Assembly (NCBI GenBank): GCA_035578175.1
Contig: JAQMRL010000002.1
Span: 133,488,171 to 133,552,170 of the forward strand
Length of the DNA: 64,000 nucleotides
Reading direction: 5' to 3'
DNA from: Catonia carolina
Lineage: Eukaryota; Arthropoda; Insecta; Hemiptera; Achilidae
Shown: positions 10,757 to 22,404 of the stretch, in pieces
Layout of the letters: each line of letters starts with the position of its first letter
Numbering within the stretch: position 1 is the stretch's first letter
Position numbers and translations under genes: made by a program
Notes under the pieces: model-generated
Databases searched by the model: none
The model's input: only the letters and a program-made list of their open reading frames with translations
Told to the model about the DNA's origin: nothing

Positions 10757-11149
10757 TGCCCATAACAGGCTGGTGAGGAGTGTTAAATGTTTACATTCGA
10801 TCTGCTTGTTTCAGGGCTACAAAAATTGTTTATGTTTCTTATCACATGGTCAGCCAGTTATATGACTGAAGCATTTAAAAACAAAGGAGGTAGGGGTGTA
10901 AAAAACACTAGTCAGAGTTATCTCCTCTGAGAGTAACGAATTGCATTGTACAGCCAGATCCTGTGGTAAATGAAGTAAAGGTGTCATTTGCAGGGTGAAA
11001 AATATGTCCTTTTCATAGGGCCTGGCATGCTGATAAGGATACTTTTCACTTAGTGTGAAAGACGATGGTAAACCACTTTACTCCTAGTTTTACTAAGTAA
11101 ATCTTCTAGAGGTTCAAACCAGCCTTTCGGCTGATGATCTAAACAACAC
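10757..11149 (+). mobile_element. S4 SINE-like retroposon, copy A
   Basis: A ~393-bp copy of a family also present at 14162-14559 (minus), 42235-42624 and 51682-52078. It starts TGCCCATAACAGGC and ends with AGAGGTTCAAACCAGCCTTT, CGGCTGATGATCTAAACAAC. Flanks TGAATAAAA and TGAATTAAAT may be a decayed target duplication. No protein is encoded. Internal order of blocks is the same in all copies. Confidence 0.8.
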
Positions 11150-11150
11150 A

Positions 11151-11774
11151 AGTGAATTAAATAACCTTTTTATCTTATTTAAAGTGAAACGGTTAGTCAA
11201 ATTTTTAAAAAAATTGTCCCTACAAAAAATCCCTATTTTAAAAAAAAACCTTTCATGACTTACGACAATTTCTTTTTACCTATGAGAAAAAAGCGTAGCT
11301 CTAAAGATGTATGACGCAAAAGTTGGTTTCTTTGTTGTACTTGTTTTATGTATAGATTGTGCTATATTTTCACTGATGCATTTAATATGTACTAGAATAT
11401 ACATTTTAAAACCCGATACAATTGTGTTTTTAATCGTAAAAGACCAAACTAAAAAGTAGTTCTAAGATAATATGATCGGAAGTATATTTTAATAGGACTT
11501 CCCTTGAAAACTTTTGTACTTATTTATTTCTTTGAATAAATTTATCTGTTATTTTTACAAACTAATATTCCTCAAAATTTAGGGTAAATTTCGTTTAACT
11601 TTGAACAAATAACTTCAAAATTAAAACCTTAATAATACGAGTATATCAATACTCCAAGCCCAAAAAATTGTTTGTGAAAAGTAATGATGTATTATTATTG
11701 CTTTTCTACTTTCTTCTGTTCACGCAGTGTTCTACTTTTTGTTTTTCATGGAAGCTCTTTAAGTATGTAATTAG
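11151..11774. other. no recognised feature
   Basis: AT-rich with homopolymer runs. No protein motif or repeat was matched within the window. Confidence 0.4.
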
Positions 11775-12195
11775 TTATCTGACTTTAATTCGGGTCATTA
11801 AGTTTTCTTGGTTTACGGTTTTCTTAGTATCATTTCTGACTTCTATGAACCATTTATCCGACACCTTTAGTCTATTGTCTAAAGTTTTAAAATTTTGTTT
11901 TGTCAATTGTTTGTCATCCATTCTACATAGGTGTCCGTAAAATTTTTGTTTTCTTTTTTTGATCAATTCCATTAATCGTTCATTTTTTTTGAACATTCCT
12001 CTTCTTCCCGTAACCTATATTGTCCATCGACTATCTTCAAACCTATTATCTTTCGGAGGATCATTTTCTCAAATTTCTCTTCCTCTCTTAGACCAGCCTT
12101 CCCGGGCATTCTAAGGTATTCACTCGCGCGCAGATACACATGTTTTTTAAGAATATTATAATGTCTAATATTGGCTTGTCTTGAGAATGTTTTCT
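11775..12195 (-). pseudogene. LINE fossil, RT C-terminal region (family A)
   Basis: Two overlapping minus frames together read MPGKAGLREEEKFEKMILRK, IIGLKIVDGQYRLR, then after a frameshift near 11980 LIKKRKQKFYGHLCRMDDKQ, LTKQNFKTLDNRLKVSDKW and FIEVRND. This is the same motif order as the copies at 5840-6330 and 62915-63190. RQANIRHYN precedes it at the 5' side (about 12165-12191). Only the region downstream of the RT catalytic core is kept. Inactivated by truncation and frameshift. Confidence 0.75.
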
Positions 12196-13630
12196 TATTA
12201 TAGAATATTATAGTGTAAAATATTATTATTATTGTACAACAACCGTGGCAATTACCGCCCACCTTTGTAGTATTTATTTGTTTGTTTTTCATAATAGCAT
12301 CAACTGGTAGGATCATTAGCGAAAAAATTGACTTAGGCTACTTCAATTTTGAAAGAGCAATACCAAAGAGTTAGTTCTAGATCTTAATGGGAAATTGAAA
12401 AAGATGTTAGAGTCTGAAAAGAACAATTCTGATAAAACTCTATCATAACACTACCGAGACGGTCACTTTATTTTTATTACAGAGTGAAATAAAATTTTTA
12501 CCAGGCGATTGTAAAAATATGAAAGTAACGAGTCAGCGTATTGTACAACAATAAAATGAAATGAAATTTATTATTACACTTTACAACAGTTTAAAACTGG
12601 AAATAATAATTCTTAACTTAGTTTTATTGGTTTTCAAGATACGGAGGTACTGTTAAGAGTAAAAAATTATGCGAATACGTGTATACGTGTTTAAAACTTT
12701 TATTTTAGTAAATTTTATTACCAAGTACTTGTACGGTCAGATTATTTAACTAGTGCTACGTATTCCGGGTTTATTAGAGTTTTCTCTACTTTATTATCTC
12801 TTTCTTTCTTTTTAATTTCTCTCTCGTTTTTTTACTTATTATAAATATGAAAAAAATCTTAGTATATAAACTACAGAACAAAATTATTTACGACTAAATA
12901 AATAACTCAGACTAGTTTATTAATTTGTACGTAGATGGGCGTAGAATTAGGTGGACTAGATTATTATTACGCGTTTGTTCAGAGTTACTATTTCTATAGT
13001 TTAGTACTACATAGTAGTGGTTACATTTCTTTACTATAATTTCTCTTAGTAAAGAAATATGATAAAGAACAATTTTATAACTTCCTCTTTGGATTCGCTT
13101 AAATATTATTTAAATTATAATGATATTTAATTATTCTTATATTAGTTGATTTCTAATATGCACTTTATAAGAAAAGGTACACTAGGGTTCATCTCTTTGG
13201 TTATTTAAACAATACTTCCTTGTTTTTTTGTATTAATAACCAGTTATTAAAATCAGCATATAATTTCAGGTTTTTTATTTTTAGAAATAATCGTAATATT
13301 TAAGCTTTATCATTTTAACTACTGCTAGTTATAGAAAAGTGACAGTAGATTTTTGCACTTAGGTTACATGATGAATCTACAATTTATACTTATTCACTGA
13401 ATATTTACCAAATAAATTATTTTGTACCGTCTCTTGATTGAAGTAATCTCTCTGCGGAAAATTTATAAGAAATTCTTTAGTTAAAATTTAAATTTTGATA
13501 AATGTTTAATTGACCTAAATACAATTTGTTTATTAATTTTTCATATTTTGGTGAAGTAAATAAAATGTATTATTGTTTAAATGTAATGAGCTTTAAGGTT
13601 TTCTTAGTTATCTTGGTTGTTTAATAAAAT
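12196..13630. other. AT-rich interval, no recognised feature
   Basis: About 1.4 kb without a coding motif, TIR or repeat that I can match elsewhere in the window. Confidence 0.4.
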
Positions 13631-13639
13631 GGTAATAAC

Positions 13640-14160
13640 TTAACGGAGAGACGATCAAGAATAGAAAAGGCACGTATAACATTCAGAAAAAATGGGCAGA
13701 ATCTTATGTAGTAGAAACCTCAAAATTTTGTGACAAGTTCTTTTACTTCACTGTTATATGTTGTTTTCGTTTATGTTTTATAGAGTTGAGAATAGTTCTT
13801 TGAAACGACTTGAAAAGTTCGATTTACTACTACTACAGAAGGATTTTTAACGTTTTTTGATGGGTAAAGTCTGAAACGCCAAAATACTATATCGTTTAGA
13901 TTGAACGTTGGGTAAATGTGGTCTTGGTCGAAGAAAAATATTCGTAGCTAAAATTTCGTGACTGGTATGAGGTTTATATGAATGCAATTTTTAGACTCGT
14001 TCCCAATAAAGTGCAAACTATTGTAGTAGTTATCAACTTTCTGAAAAGACATGATACATAACGAAGAAGAGGTATATGGTACGTAAAGAAGACAACCGGT
14101 AAAGATGGACTAAGAAATACTAACAAAAAGCCATTTCCAAAACTAAAGAACATAAACCAA
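13640..14160 (+). pseudogene. heavily decayed LINE RT C-terminal region (family B)
   Basis: Plus-strand frames give RRSRIEKARITF and, after shifts and stops, YRVENSSLKRLEKFDLLLLQ then RFLMGKV and NAKILYRLD. These line up with the cleaner family member at 17333-17941 (KIRIEKARAAF; GVEAWTLTKECETRLQAFEM; RVTNMEVLRRM). At least three stop codons and a frameshift are present. The S4 copy B begins at its right edge. A possible continuation beyond that copy (14570 on) is lysine-rich and not clearly readable. Confidence 0.6.
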
Positions 14161-14161
14161 G

Positions 14162-14559
14162 GTTGTTGTTGTTTAGGTCATCAGCCAAAAGGCTGGTTTG
14201 AACCTGTAGAGGTTTTACTACGTAAAACGAGAAGTGAGGTGGTTTACCGCTGCCTTCCTCACTGAGTGGAAAAGTATGCTTATCAGCATGCCGGGCCCTC
14301 TATAAAGCACATATTTTACACCCTGCAAATGACACCTTCACTTCATTTACCACAGGTTCTAGCTGTATAATGAAATTCATTACTTCCAGAGGAGATAACT
14401 CTGATTAGTGTCTTTTACACCTCTACCTCTTCTGTTCTTAAATGATTCAGTCATTTAATTGGCTGACCATGTGATAAGAAACAGAACTATTTATTTTAGC
14501 CCTGCAACGAACAGAGTGAGTGTAAATAATTTGACACTCCACCTGTCCGTTATGGGCAG
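14162..14559 (-). mobile_element. S4 SINE-like retroposon, copy B, with 10-bp target duplication
   Basis: On the minus strand this 398-bp copy starts CTGCCCATAAC and ends GATGACCTAAACAACAACAA. A perfect 10-base direct repeat ATAAACCAAG flanks it (14152-14161 and 14560-14569). With copy D this fixes the ends of the family: 5' TGCCCATAAC and a (CAA)n 3' tail. Such flanks are produced by retroposition, not by a TA-specific DNA transposase. Confidence 0.85.
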
Positions 14560-14569
14560 ATAAACCAAG

Positions 14570-15880
14570 TAAAAAGGTTCAAAGAAAAAGAAAAACGTAA
14601 TGGAACCTAACACAGATAACGAACGATATTATAGAAGATAGAAATAAATTTAAAAAAAACGGTTAAAGAACATAAGGGTTTTCTAAACTAAAATTTAAAA
14701 AAAAACAACAAACCCAAAATTAAATGATGAAAGAAAACACATTTTCAGAATTAATGAAGAAAAATGAGAAGAAAGAAAGCTCAAGCTCCAAAGTAAGATG
14801 TCAAGGAAGTAAGAATTAATGCTTGTACAAATTATCGCAGTAATAAGTTGAAAAACTGAATAAAATATTATTATAATAGTATTCTGTGTAAACGGTCTAA
14901 AATTTTTGTTATTGAAGAAATATTTTTTGAAAAGGTACTATTCGTAGACTAGTTATAAAATAGTTAAATTAGTTGTAAGTATAAAAATGGGGTTATTTAA
15001 GACAAATTATTTTCACTAATTCTATGGAAATAAGTTGCCTACTGTTTAAAAAAATATTAGAATTAAATCTAATTTTCAATTGTAGGGTAATAAATTGTTG
15101 AATTTCATTGTATTTATAACGTCTCGCTTGACCTTCTCCTTCACCATTTCTATTCAATTACTTTACTTTCACCCATGATCAGTTTTCTATTATCTTGTCC
15201 TTTTAATTAAAAAAAAATATAATATCATTTGTTACTATTATCAGGTAGGTCGTTGAGTTCTTTGTTATTAAAATGTCAAAACGCGTACAGTAAACATTGT
15301 TGTCTTTTATCAAAGCGTTTCATTGTGTATCTCTTCTATCAATATCAATATATCTGGAGAGCTACCATTGGGTGGTGTCCTCCTCAAAGCCATTAACGCG
15401 ATTTTTTTTGTAATTGACACAAGATGTAAACCTTTTTGCTGGTTGTATGTTTACAGTTGCAAAATAAAACAAAATGAAAAAAAAGATATCAATATCATAT
15501 TCAGCAACGTAACTCGTACATTCTTAAAATTCTGTAAAATGTTTCTCTTACTCCTACGTTTTATATGTTATGAATTTCTATGTTATTTTATTATATAATT
15601 AATTGAAATTAGTTTCATTTAATACTCAATTAAATATCAAATGAAAGTTGAGTTTGAAGTTTATTCTATTTCACTTTCTGATTTTTTACTTTACTAGCTG
15701 AAATAATAAAACTGTACAAGTAATATCATTTAAAGGTCAAAGGTTACATTAATTAGTCCACCAGTGGGTACTGGATCTATAAAAATCATCGATTTAAATT
15801 GAAGGAATATTTATATAACATTAAATATTTATAGGTAGTATTTTTATTATTATGTACTATATATTTTTACATTAAGTTAA
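14570..15880. other. no recognised feature
   Basis: Purine-rich near 14570-14820, then AT-rich. The purine-rich part could be continuing LINE remnant of 13640-14160, but no motif is legible. Confidence 0.35.
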
Positions 15881-15887
15881 GTAACCA

Positions 15888-16020
15888 GTCGGCTACGTGA
15901 GTTGTGGTAATGTATTAGACTATGCTGGAATTCAAAGTGGAAATTCCCGAGTTTAATTTCCGGGTTGGATTGGGGAATTCGCAGTACATTAAATCCACTA
16001 GACTCTGTCTCTTGACCCAC
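15888..16020 (+). repeat. possible tRNA-derived SINE remnant
   Basis: A weak tRNA-like pattern. GTCGGCTACGTGAGTTGTGG is spaced from CCCGAGTTTAATTTCCGGGT as box A is from box B in the better heads nearby. The tail contains GACCCACTGCTGTCACTTATG, loosely like the S1 tail. Substantially diverged, and it could be coincidence. Confidence 0.35.
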
Positions 16021-17136
16021 TGCTGTCACTTATGAAAAAGCAGTTTTTTTAACTTTTCTTTATACTATTTACAATCAGTTAAATTATCTAACTACAGGTA
16101 AATTATCTGTCACTATAAAATAGAACTTATTGGAGATTAGACCCACTGGCGCAACTCCAATTAAAAAATCATTTTTCATTATTAGTCAGGTTCTACAAAA
16201 ATCATCAATTTAAATTGAAAGAAAAGATTGCACATTAAATAATACAGTATTTAAATTTTTCTATAAGTATTACAATTAAACATTATGGCCGGTTTATAAA
16301 AAACGATATTGCGACAGTTAATTTTTAATTTTGCCTGTACAGTTGCTCTACAATTTTGAAACGTTTTAGTCTGTGGCAGTGGTAATTATTATCCAAAATA
16401 TTAATTGCCACAGGATTTTTATAATTATAAAGGGGGGAGTCGTTTACACAGTTTTATCTCTAAAAATTAATAAATAATCAAAAAATTTTTTTTGTTGATT
16501 ATAAAACTTTAGAATTTTCTTAATCCAGCTAAAATTTTGTTTTTATGTACGATAACTAGAAATTTGTAAACCATTATTTTACATAATCGGTGTAAGTGTA
16601 AGTGAAACTTTACATTCAATTTTCTCGGCATTTAGTATTTAAAGTTTTCTTCATGATAAAATCCTTATAACTTTCTTTATATAAATGCTATCTTAAAGAT
16701 TTTTTTCCACTGTATTCAGAATTTATTGCTCGTTTATTCGTATGTTGGCCATGTTGAAACTTAATATAGGAGTTTTTAAAAACTAAAAAAATAATGACCT
16801 TATCTGTATTTTTGGGGGAAAATATTTAAAAAAATAATTTTCTCTCCATTGTAAACTTAAATGTATAAATGGAACCTTTAAAAAAATACCATAATTTTCT
16901 GATTATTTTGACATAAAAACCAGGTTTGTACCTTTAAAATTAACTACGTTATAAGCAAATAACGAAGATATGATGTTCCCCCTTCCGCCCCATATATTTG
17001 GGGTTGTAGTGAACAAAATTAACATTTTGTTATGTGAAAAAATTTAAAATTTAATGTTTATTCACTTGCAAAACAAACAGATTACTTATCTAAAGAGAAT
17101 AAAAAAAACTTTTTTTGAGTAGACTCCTCCCTTAAG
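16021..17136. other. AT-rich interval with short dispersed repeat
   Basis: No gene recognised. 16350-16417 is the second copy of the short repeat seen at 3052-3125. Confidence 0.4.
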
Positions 17137-17332
17137 TCTGTCTTGGTATTTTTGTTTTGTTGTTGTACTTCGTATAGAATAGTGTTTAAGTACGTCATTA
17201 TGAACAACGTCATAGGTAACCAAGAGGAGTCAGTAAAAATTCAAAGGATCTTTGATTGTAAATTCTACATTATGGTAATGTTGGATGAGTTGGCAATCCC
17301 TACAGTTCAATATCGTACGTCCATACTGGCTT

Positions 17333-17941
17333 TAAGACAGAATCGAACAAGTGGAAGCCTATAATTATCTGGGAACCCGAGTCAATTGCAATGCAAGCCA
17401 CCTGCCAGTAATAAAGATCAGAATCGAAAAGGCCAGGGCAGCATTTCTAAAAATGAGACCTCTTCTATCGGCCCGCGACCTGAGCCTTGAAACCAGGACC
17501 CGCCTCTTGAAGTGCTACGTCTTTCCCACCCTCTTGTAAGGGGTAGAGGCGTGGACACTCACCAAAGAATGTGAGACCCGTCTACAAGCGTTTGAAATGT
17601 GGACCTACCGGAGGATGCTTCGAATACCGTGGACGGACAGGGTCACAAATATGGAGGTCCTCAGAAGAATGGGGAAAGAGCTGGAAATCCTGCATAGCAT
17701 AAAGATAAGAAAACTGACATACCTTGGGCACATCATGAGGGGGCCTGAATATGAGATTCTGCATCTCATAATTCAAGGGAAACTCGTTGGTAAACGCTCG
17801 GTGGGACGCAGACGAATATCCTGGTTAAGAAACCTGAGAGAAGCGTTTAACTGCTCGTCGCATGACCTTTTCAGAGCAGCAGTGGACAAGGTACGACTGA
17901 CCATGATGATAGCCAACCTTCGTAATGGAGAAGGCACCTGA
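17333..17941 (+). pseudogene. LINE reverse transcriptase C-terminal region (family B)
   Basis: The frame reads RIEQVEAYNYLGTRVN, KIRIEKARAAFLKMRPL, then LLKCYVFPTLL and a TAA stop exactly where a Tyr is expected (LLYGVEAW), followed by GVEAWTLTKECETRLQAFEM, RRMLRIPW, RVTNMEVLRRMGKE, KIRKLTYLGHIMRGPEYEIL, GRRRISWLRNLR and MMIANLRNGEGT, then a natural stop at 17939-17941. Everything from the YLGT thumb motif to the C-terminus is present. The endonuclease and RT palm are missing. A GAAGAAGAAG run directly follows and may be the 3' microsatellite tail. One premature stop is the only lesion in about 200 codons. The sequence upstream of 17333 is out of frame. Confidence 0.85.
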
Positions 17942-18409
17942 AGAAGAAGATTCTGGCTTTATTGTCGTTCTACAAACAACCAATTTACTGTTCAGAGAAA
18001 TATGCGACTTTCTGTTCAGTAATCAATATAGTTGGCGTAATTTAATAGCAAACTGTTAATGTTTCATACATGTTTGTTTTTTCCATGGAAGTCATGTGTA
18101 ATGTAAGTGAATACCTAGGTACCTAACGCCTTCCATCTACGTTATGACGTACAAAGCAGTTAATCCGATTTAAAATACTCTGGATAAAAGAAACCTAAAT
18201 GATAAATATACCTATGTAATTATTGTTTAAAACAGAAACCAACTAATATTTTACAGCTGATATCTTTCCACGACTAATAAATTCGGCAACTAAACAAAGC
18301 AGTCTAAAAGAATACAGTTAGGCCTACTTTGGTAAATCCTGGTGTATTACTTCTTCCACCATCAGAAAGGGATATATGCATATTTTGGTTTACACCAATC
18401 AGAAATCGA

Positions 18410-18665
18410 TTCTGACCGTCACCTTCAAAGGGTACTCTCCTCTACTTTTTTCAGGTTTGTACTTCAGTTTTGGAAGGGAATTCCTCATGGAAGGATCCCA
18501 TGAGCATGATTCTTTATCGGCTTCTGTACTCACTGATTTTAGTAATCAGTGCTTGTATTGCCAGCTCTTCTCGAATATTTTTAGTACGAGGCCTGTTTAA
18601 TCTGAAACAACTTTTGACAGACGGAAGCAATCTCATTTCTGCTACCTGCCGTCCGTTTATCTAGG
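18410..18665 (-). pseudogene. LINE RT C-terminal tail (family C)
   Basis: The minus strand reads VAEMRLLPSVKSCFRLNRPR then TKNIREELAIQALITKISEY and RSR before a stop. A shifted frame continues SMRNSLPKLKYKPEKSRGEY. This corresponds to the AEMRFLR..G..R.D.IRN..IR.EL...I..Y+.+W...RM..R.P...L.Y.P..R...GRP tail of insect endonuclease-reverse transcriptases. The conserved RW..H..RM stretch is broken by frameshifts. No catalytic domain remains. Confidence 0.65.
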
Positions 18666-18954
18666 CTATTATATTAATATTTTATACTATTTGCCTATCT
18701 TAGTCTTGTTGACGTTAAGGACTGTCTTGGTATTTTTGTTTTGTTACGTAATGTATGTTTTTATACGTTAAGTTAGGTTTACGTCGGTTAGGTGTAGAAT
18801 TAAAATTAATTCATAGATATATGTATTCTGCAATATTAAAAAATTTTATCCTGAAATTGACTTGTTACAGAAGCAAATACTAGGTTAAAATATAATATTA
18901 AAATCATTAATATACTATAAATGAGATATAGTGTACAGAAAAAAATTCTTTCTT

Positions 18955-19118
18955 CTGTTTAGTTTCTTTAAGTTTGCATCAACAGTTTTGTCATTAAAAA
19001 CTAATGTGGCTTAAAAACTTGAATGGTAAGTTTGAACGTAAAATAATTTCCAGATTTTCCCAGGAACCCCGGACCTTTTGCTGTACAGGCTAGCACGTTA
19101 ACCACTACGCCACGAAGA
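18955..19118 (-). mobile_element. S1 tRNA-derived SINE
   Basis: On the minus strand: head GTGGCGTAGTGGTTAACGTG (box A-like), then GGTCCGGGGTTCC (decayed box B), then the S1 tail ACGTTCAAACTTACCATT and a partly matching continuation through TAATGACAAAACTGTTGATGC. Heads and tails match copies at 22405-22556, 26653-26810, 61125-61285 and 63625-63785. No acceptor-stem complementarity. Confidence 0.7.
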
Positions 19119-19119
19119 A

Positions 19120-20160
19120 TTTATCTTTGTTCAAAAATACAAACTATGAAATATTTAAAATAATAAATTGTATCTTGATAAAAGAAATACTTAATCGGCC
19201 AATTTTTGGGCCGGTTGTTTTAGATTTGAAAGGAAAGTTCCTGTGTTGTGATTACGCACTTAAAACACATTGAAATTGTTCCATTATTCACTAAATTCGG
19301 TAAAGATTAAACAGGTGATACGGATAAAAGAATAAAATACAAAAATGATTGGACTAATGCACAACACCTGAGACGGAATTTTTAAATAGAAACAATGGTA
19401 TAGTTGAAAAAGATAATGACGCAAGATAATGTGAATGACATTATTATTTATTACACTGGAATATCGAACTTCGATCACCTGGTCCCTCAAAATATTAAAA
19501 AATCTCTCTCACGGGGTCAAGGTATAAAATGCGTTGTTGTTCCTCTAAGCCCTGCCTGCATCAAACGTGTTAAAAAAAAGAAAAATAAGACAAAAGACCA
19601 GCTTTCACTCTTTTCATTTTTGAGGATGAGAGAAGGTCGACTTATATCTTTTATTTCTTTTTAACAAATTATTTAATAGTATAATAAAATACATCTGTCT
19701 TTGTTGTGCATGCACAGTAACCTTTCTCTTTGGTGAACTCGACCAACTGGCCACGCGAGAAGATGACATCATTCCCGTAATTCAACAACGAATGGTTCGT
19801 GTTTTGATAATTCAGTGCAGCTTATACTACATCTAGCAACATTTTAATTCCGGTTTCTGTCCGTTTAGTTCCTGATATATAGTAATTATCTTCTTAACTT
19901 TTGACAACCTGTACCGTTTTCTTTTTTTTATTTTTACCAAATAGTACTTGGTTTAATGCACGTACTAAATATATATTTGAAAGGTTATTAATAATGTGGG
20001 AGTGTGCGATTTCACCTGTCTTACTAGAAAAGCGTGTAAATTTTTAGCTCAAAAGGGGCGGTTTTTCTATCCTTTTGGCAATTATTATTGTAATGAGGAG
20101 TTAGTCCATCAAGATAAACTTAATGGACTGCATTAAAAGTTGTCCCGGCTGTTTCATTAA
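19120..20160. other. no recognised feature
   Basis: Contains an 86-codon open frame (19404-19664) with a lysine run and no recognisable motif, and a moderately GC-rich patch at 19690-19860. Neither resembles a known element to me. Confidence 0.4.
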
Positions 20161-20590
20161 TGTATCATTTTTTTATAAATAACTTTTTTTTGTCTTTAAT
20201 TTTATTACGGTACTATACATTGAGCTGCACAATTTAAAATTCTTTTGTAAAATACTACAGAAAGTAAAGAACCTAACAGCGTCCTTGTATAGTAAATTTC
20301 ACGAACGACTAGATGTCCATCTAAACCAACTAGCCCGTGATATAGCTACAAGGAACTTCCCACCTGTGCGACGCCTAAAGCGAAAATGGAGTGGAGAGCT
20401 CTTGGTCTAAATAACGTATAATACCCGTAGTTATAAACGGAGAATATATCATTGGGTACCTCTTCTTAAAGCGAAACTCCCTACCACCATTTAAATATCA
20501 TATACGAAAGTTGTGCAGCTCAATGTACAGTACCGTAATAAAAATTCAAGTCAAAAAAAAATTCATTCTTTTATAATCCTAAAAAAACAT
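20161..20590. mobile_element. foldback element enclosing a jockey C-terminus
   Basis: The arms 20200-20232 and 20511-20543 are near-perfect inverted repeats (core ACATTGAGCTGCACAA and TATTACGGTACT). Matching continues outward, with T-rich gaps, to about 20161 and 20590. The interior of about 280 bp holds the end of a jockey-type ORF2 plus what follows it. Either a foldback DNA element captured retrotransposon DNA, or two truncated copies inserted in opposite orientation. I cannot decide between these. Confidence 0.65.
20268..20410 (+). pseudogene. jockey-clade ORF2 C-terminus
   Basis: An uninterrupted plus frame reads KFHERLDVHLNQLARDIATR, then NFPPVRRLKRKWSGELLV and TAA at 20408-20410. The RRLKRKW..(D/E)LL ending is the typical last motif of jockey-clade ORF2 proteins. 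Compare RRRLHRRWSRDIIL at the end of the intact element at 37594. Only about 40 residues remain. Lies within the foldback element. Confidence 0.75.
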
Positions 20591-22257
20591 ACGATTGTAT
20601 TACCAAATAATATAATGCAACAAAAATATAGCGAATGTAATATTTTATTGGCGACAGTGGTGGTGAAGAAAGCTTAAAAAGATTATGTCAAAATATCTTA
20701 ATTATTACTCTTACGACACTGATGACCAGACATCAGTCAGGCATTAATTACATATTTAATTTCCTTTTGTTTAATTATTTAACATATGACTAGAGTTTTG
20801 GTTTACTGTCAAGTATGACAAATTTCTATTAGCATTTCAATTTAATATAATCATGTAATTGTAATTAAAATTTGTGTAAGTACATGAGGCAATATGTTAT
20901 TGTAGTTAATTTGGTTATTAAGTTAATGTAGCTTAAATGCATGTAATTCATTATTGTATACAATTTTACAAAATGTTGCAAACCATCACTTGTAATTTAA
21001 TAAATAATTAGCAATGAAATACGTTACTTAATTTATATTATTGTAACTGATGAAAATTAAGTTTTTTCATTTTATTGTATAGGGCTTATTTGTTAGTGCA
21101 ACAAAATGTAATTTTGGCCATAAAATCCGCTACCTAGTAAATTTATTTGGAATTCATTATTGGGATCGGAAACTTTCTATCCTTCCATTACAATACTACC
21201 TCTATAAAAACACTTTTGAAATAGTATTTTATCACTTCAAAATTCTTTAGGTTCATCCACTGCATATTTTTTTGCCCTACTTGATAAATAATATGGTATT
21301 TATCGATGGACAGAGGATCTGCTATAAAAATTAAGTGTCTGTACCTTACTATGTTGCATCCAATTCCTGCGTTATAACAAAGGATATTAGTCTGCGCTTT
21401 AAAGTTTAATTATTGGTACAAAATATTCCGAAAAATTATACAATTCCACTATCTTATCCTCAACAAAACAATCCACGAACATCTACTCTTCCCCTCCTTG
21501 GAAAACTATATCTATGCCACATCCAGAAGACTGCATGACGCCGGTAAGACTTCCAGCCTCGACATCATCAGGGAACTCTACACTATCCCGCAACCGCCAG
21601 AAGAACGCATCAATCTGCCGTCCACGACTTCCCCTAGTACCCGTACAATATAACAATTATCCTCCTACACACATTCCGAAGTTAATATATTTTCCCATCT
21701 TCTTAATGCTTAAACTCCCACACAACTAAATTTCTCCATAGCCAAAATACCTAATATTTCCTCTAGTGTAAGATTTAAAAAAGGCCACTGTAAACAACTT
21801 ATACATATATCGACAAAGAAAAGAGCCGTTTATCCACTCCCCCCCCCCACGTAATTCTATTAACTCTCACGTCCCCAAAATTATCTTCCCACTTATATTT
21901 AAAATTCCTTTCCAACAACTATTCTCCTGCCAAGCTCACGGTATACCCCTCTACCGAACTCGAATCCCATATAAATTTGCACCATTCTTCCAAATTTTCC
22001 ATGAGGTTGTATTAGTTCTGTTACTTTATTCACCGAGTGACCAGGTGCCCAGCACGATGTCACCAACAGAGGGCCACAGGGCCCACTCAACCTGGATTTG
22101 GATTTGGATTATTGGTAGATATCTTCTTTTCAAAAACTACCCTGCTTTGTAACTCTACACAAACTGTCCTCAAATATCATGTACGATTGACAATGTCGTG
22201 TACTATACTTCAATAAGAACTTGAATTAATGTGGAGAAAAAAGCAGAAAATAATTTG
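20591..22257. other. mostly unassigned interval, possible RT tail near 21480-21650
   Basis: AT-rich, except for a C-rich stretch 21430-21900. A plus frame there reads LENYIYATSRRLHDAG and IIRELYTIPQPPEERINLP, which has the flavour of a non-LTR RT C-terminus but no diagnostic motif. 21836-21850 is a C-run. 22085-22110 has three GGATTT units. Confidence 0.3.
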
Positions 22258-22315
22258 GCTTGCCCGTTGGTATAGTAGTAAGCGCAACTTGCTTCTATGC
22301 CGGAGTCACTTTATT
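22258..22315 (+). repeat. partial tRNA-like SINE head
   Basis: GCCCGTTGGTATAGTAGTAA then GCGCAACTTGCTTCTATGCC matches the heads at 57498-57430 (minus) and 61041-61100. The box B half is replaced by unrelated sequence, so this is a truncated head. Confidence 0.5.
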
Positions 22316-22404
22316 TTATTCTATCTGATAAGTTCAAGTTCTAAAAAATTTAATCAAGATGGAAATCTTTGTTCTAATATATGAGAACAAAACCTCATCA
22401 ATAA

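Noticed and set aside
19404..19664. 86-codon open frame with lysine run
   Set aside because: No motif. The lysines come from an A-rich stretch.
21899..22090. 63-codon minus-strand open frame
   Set aside because: No domain recognised. Not matched to any neighbouring element.
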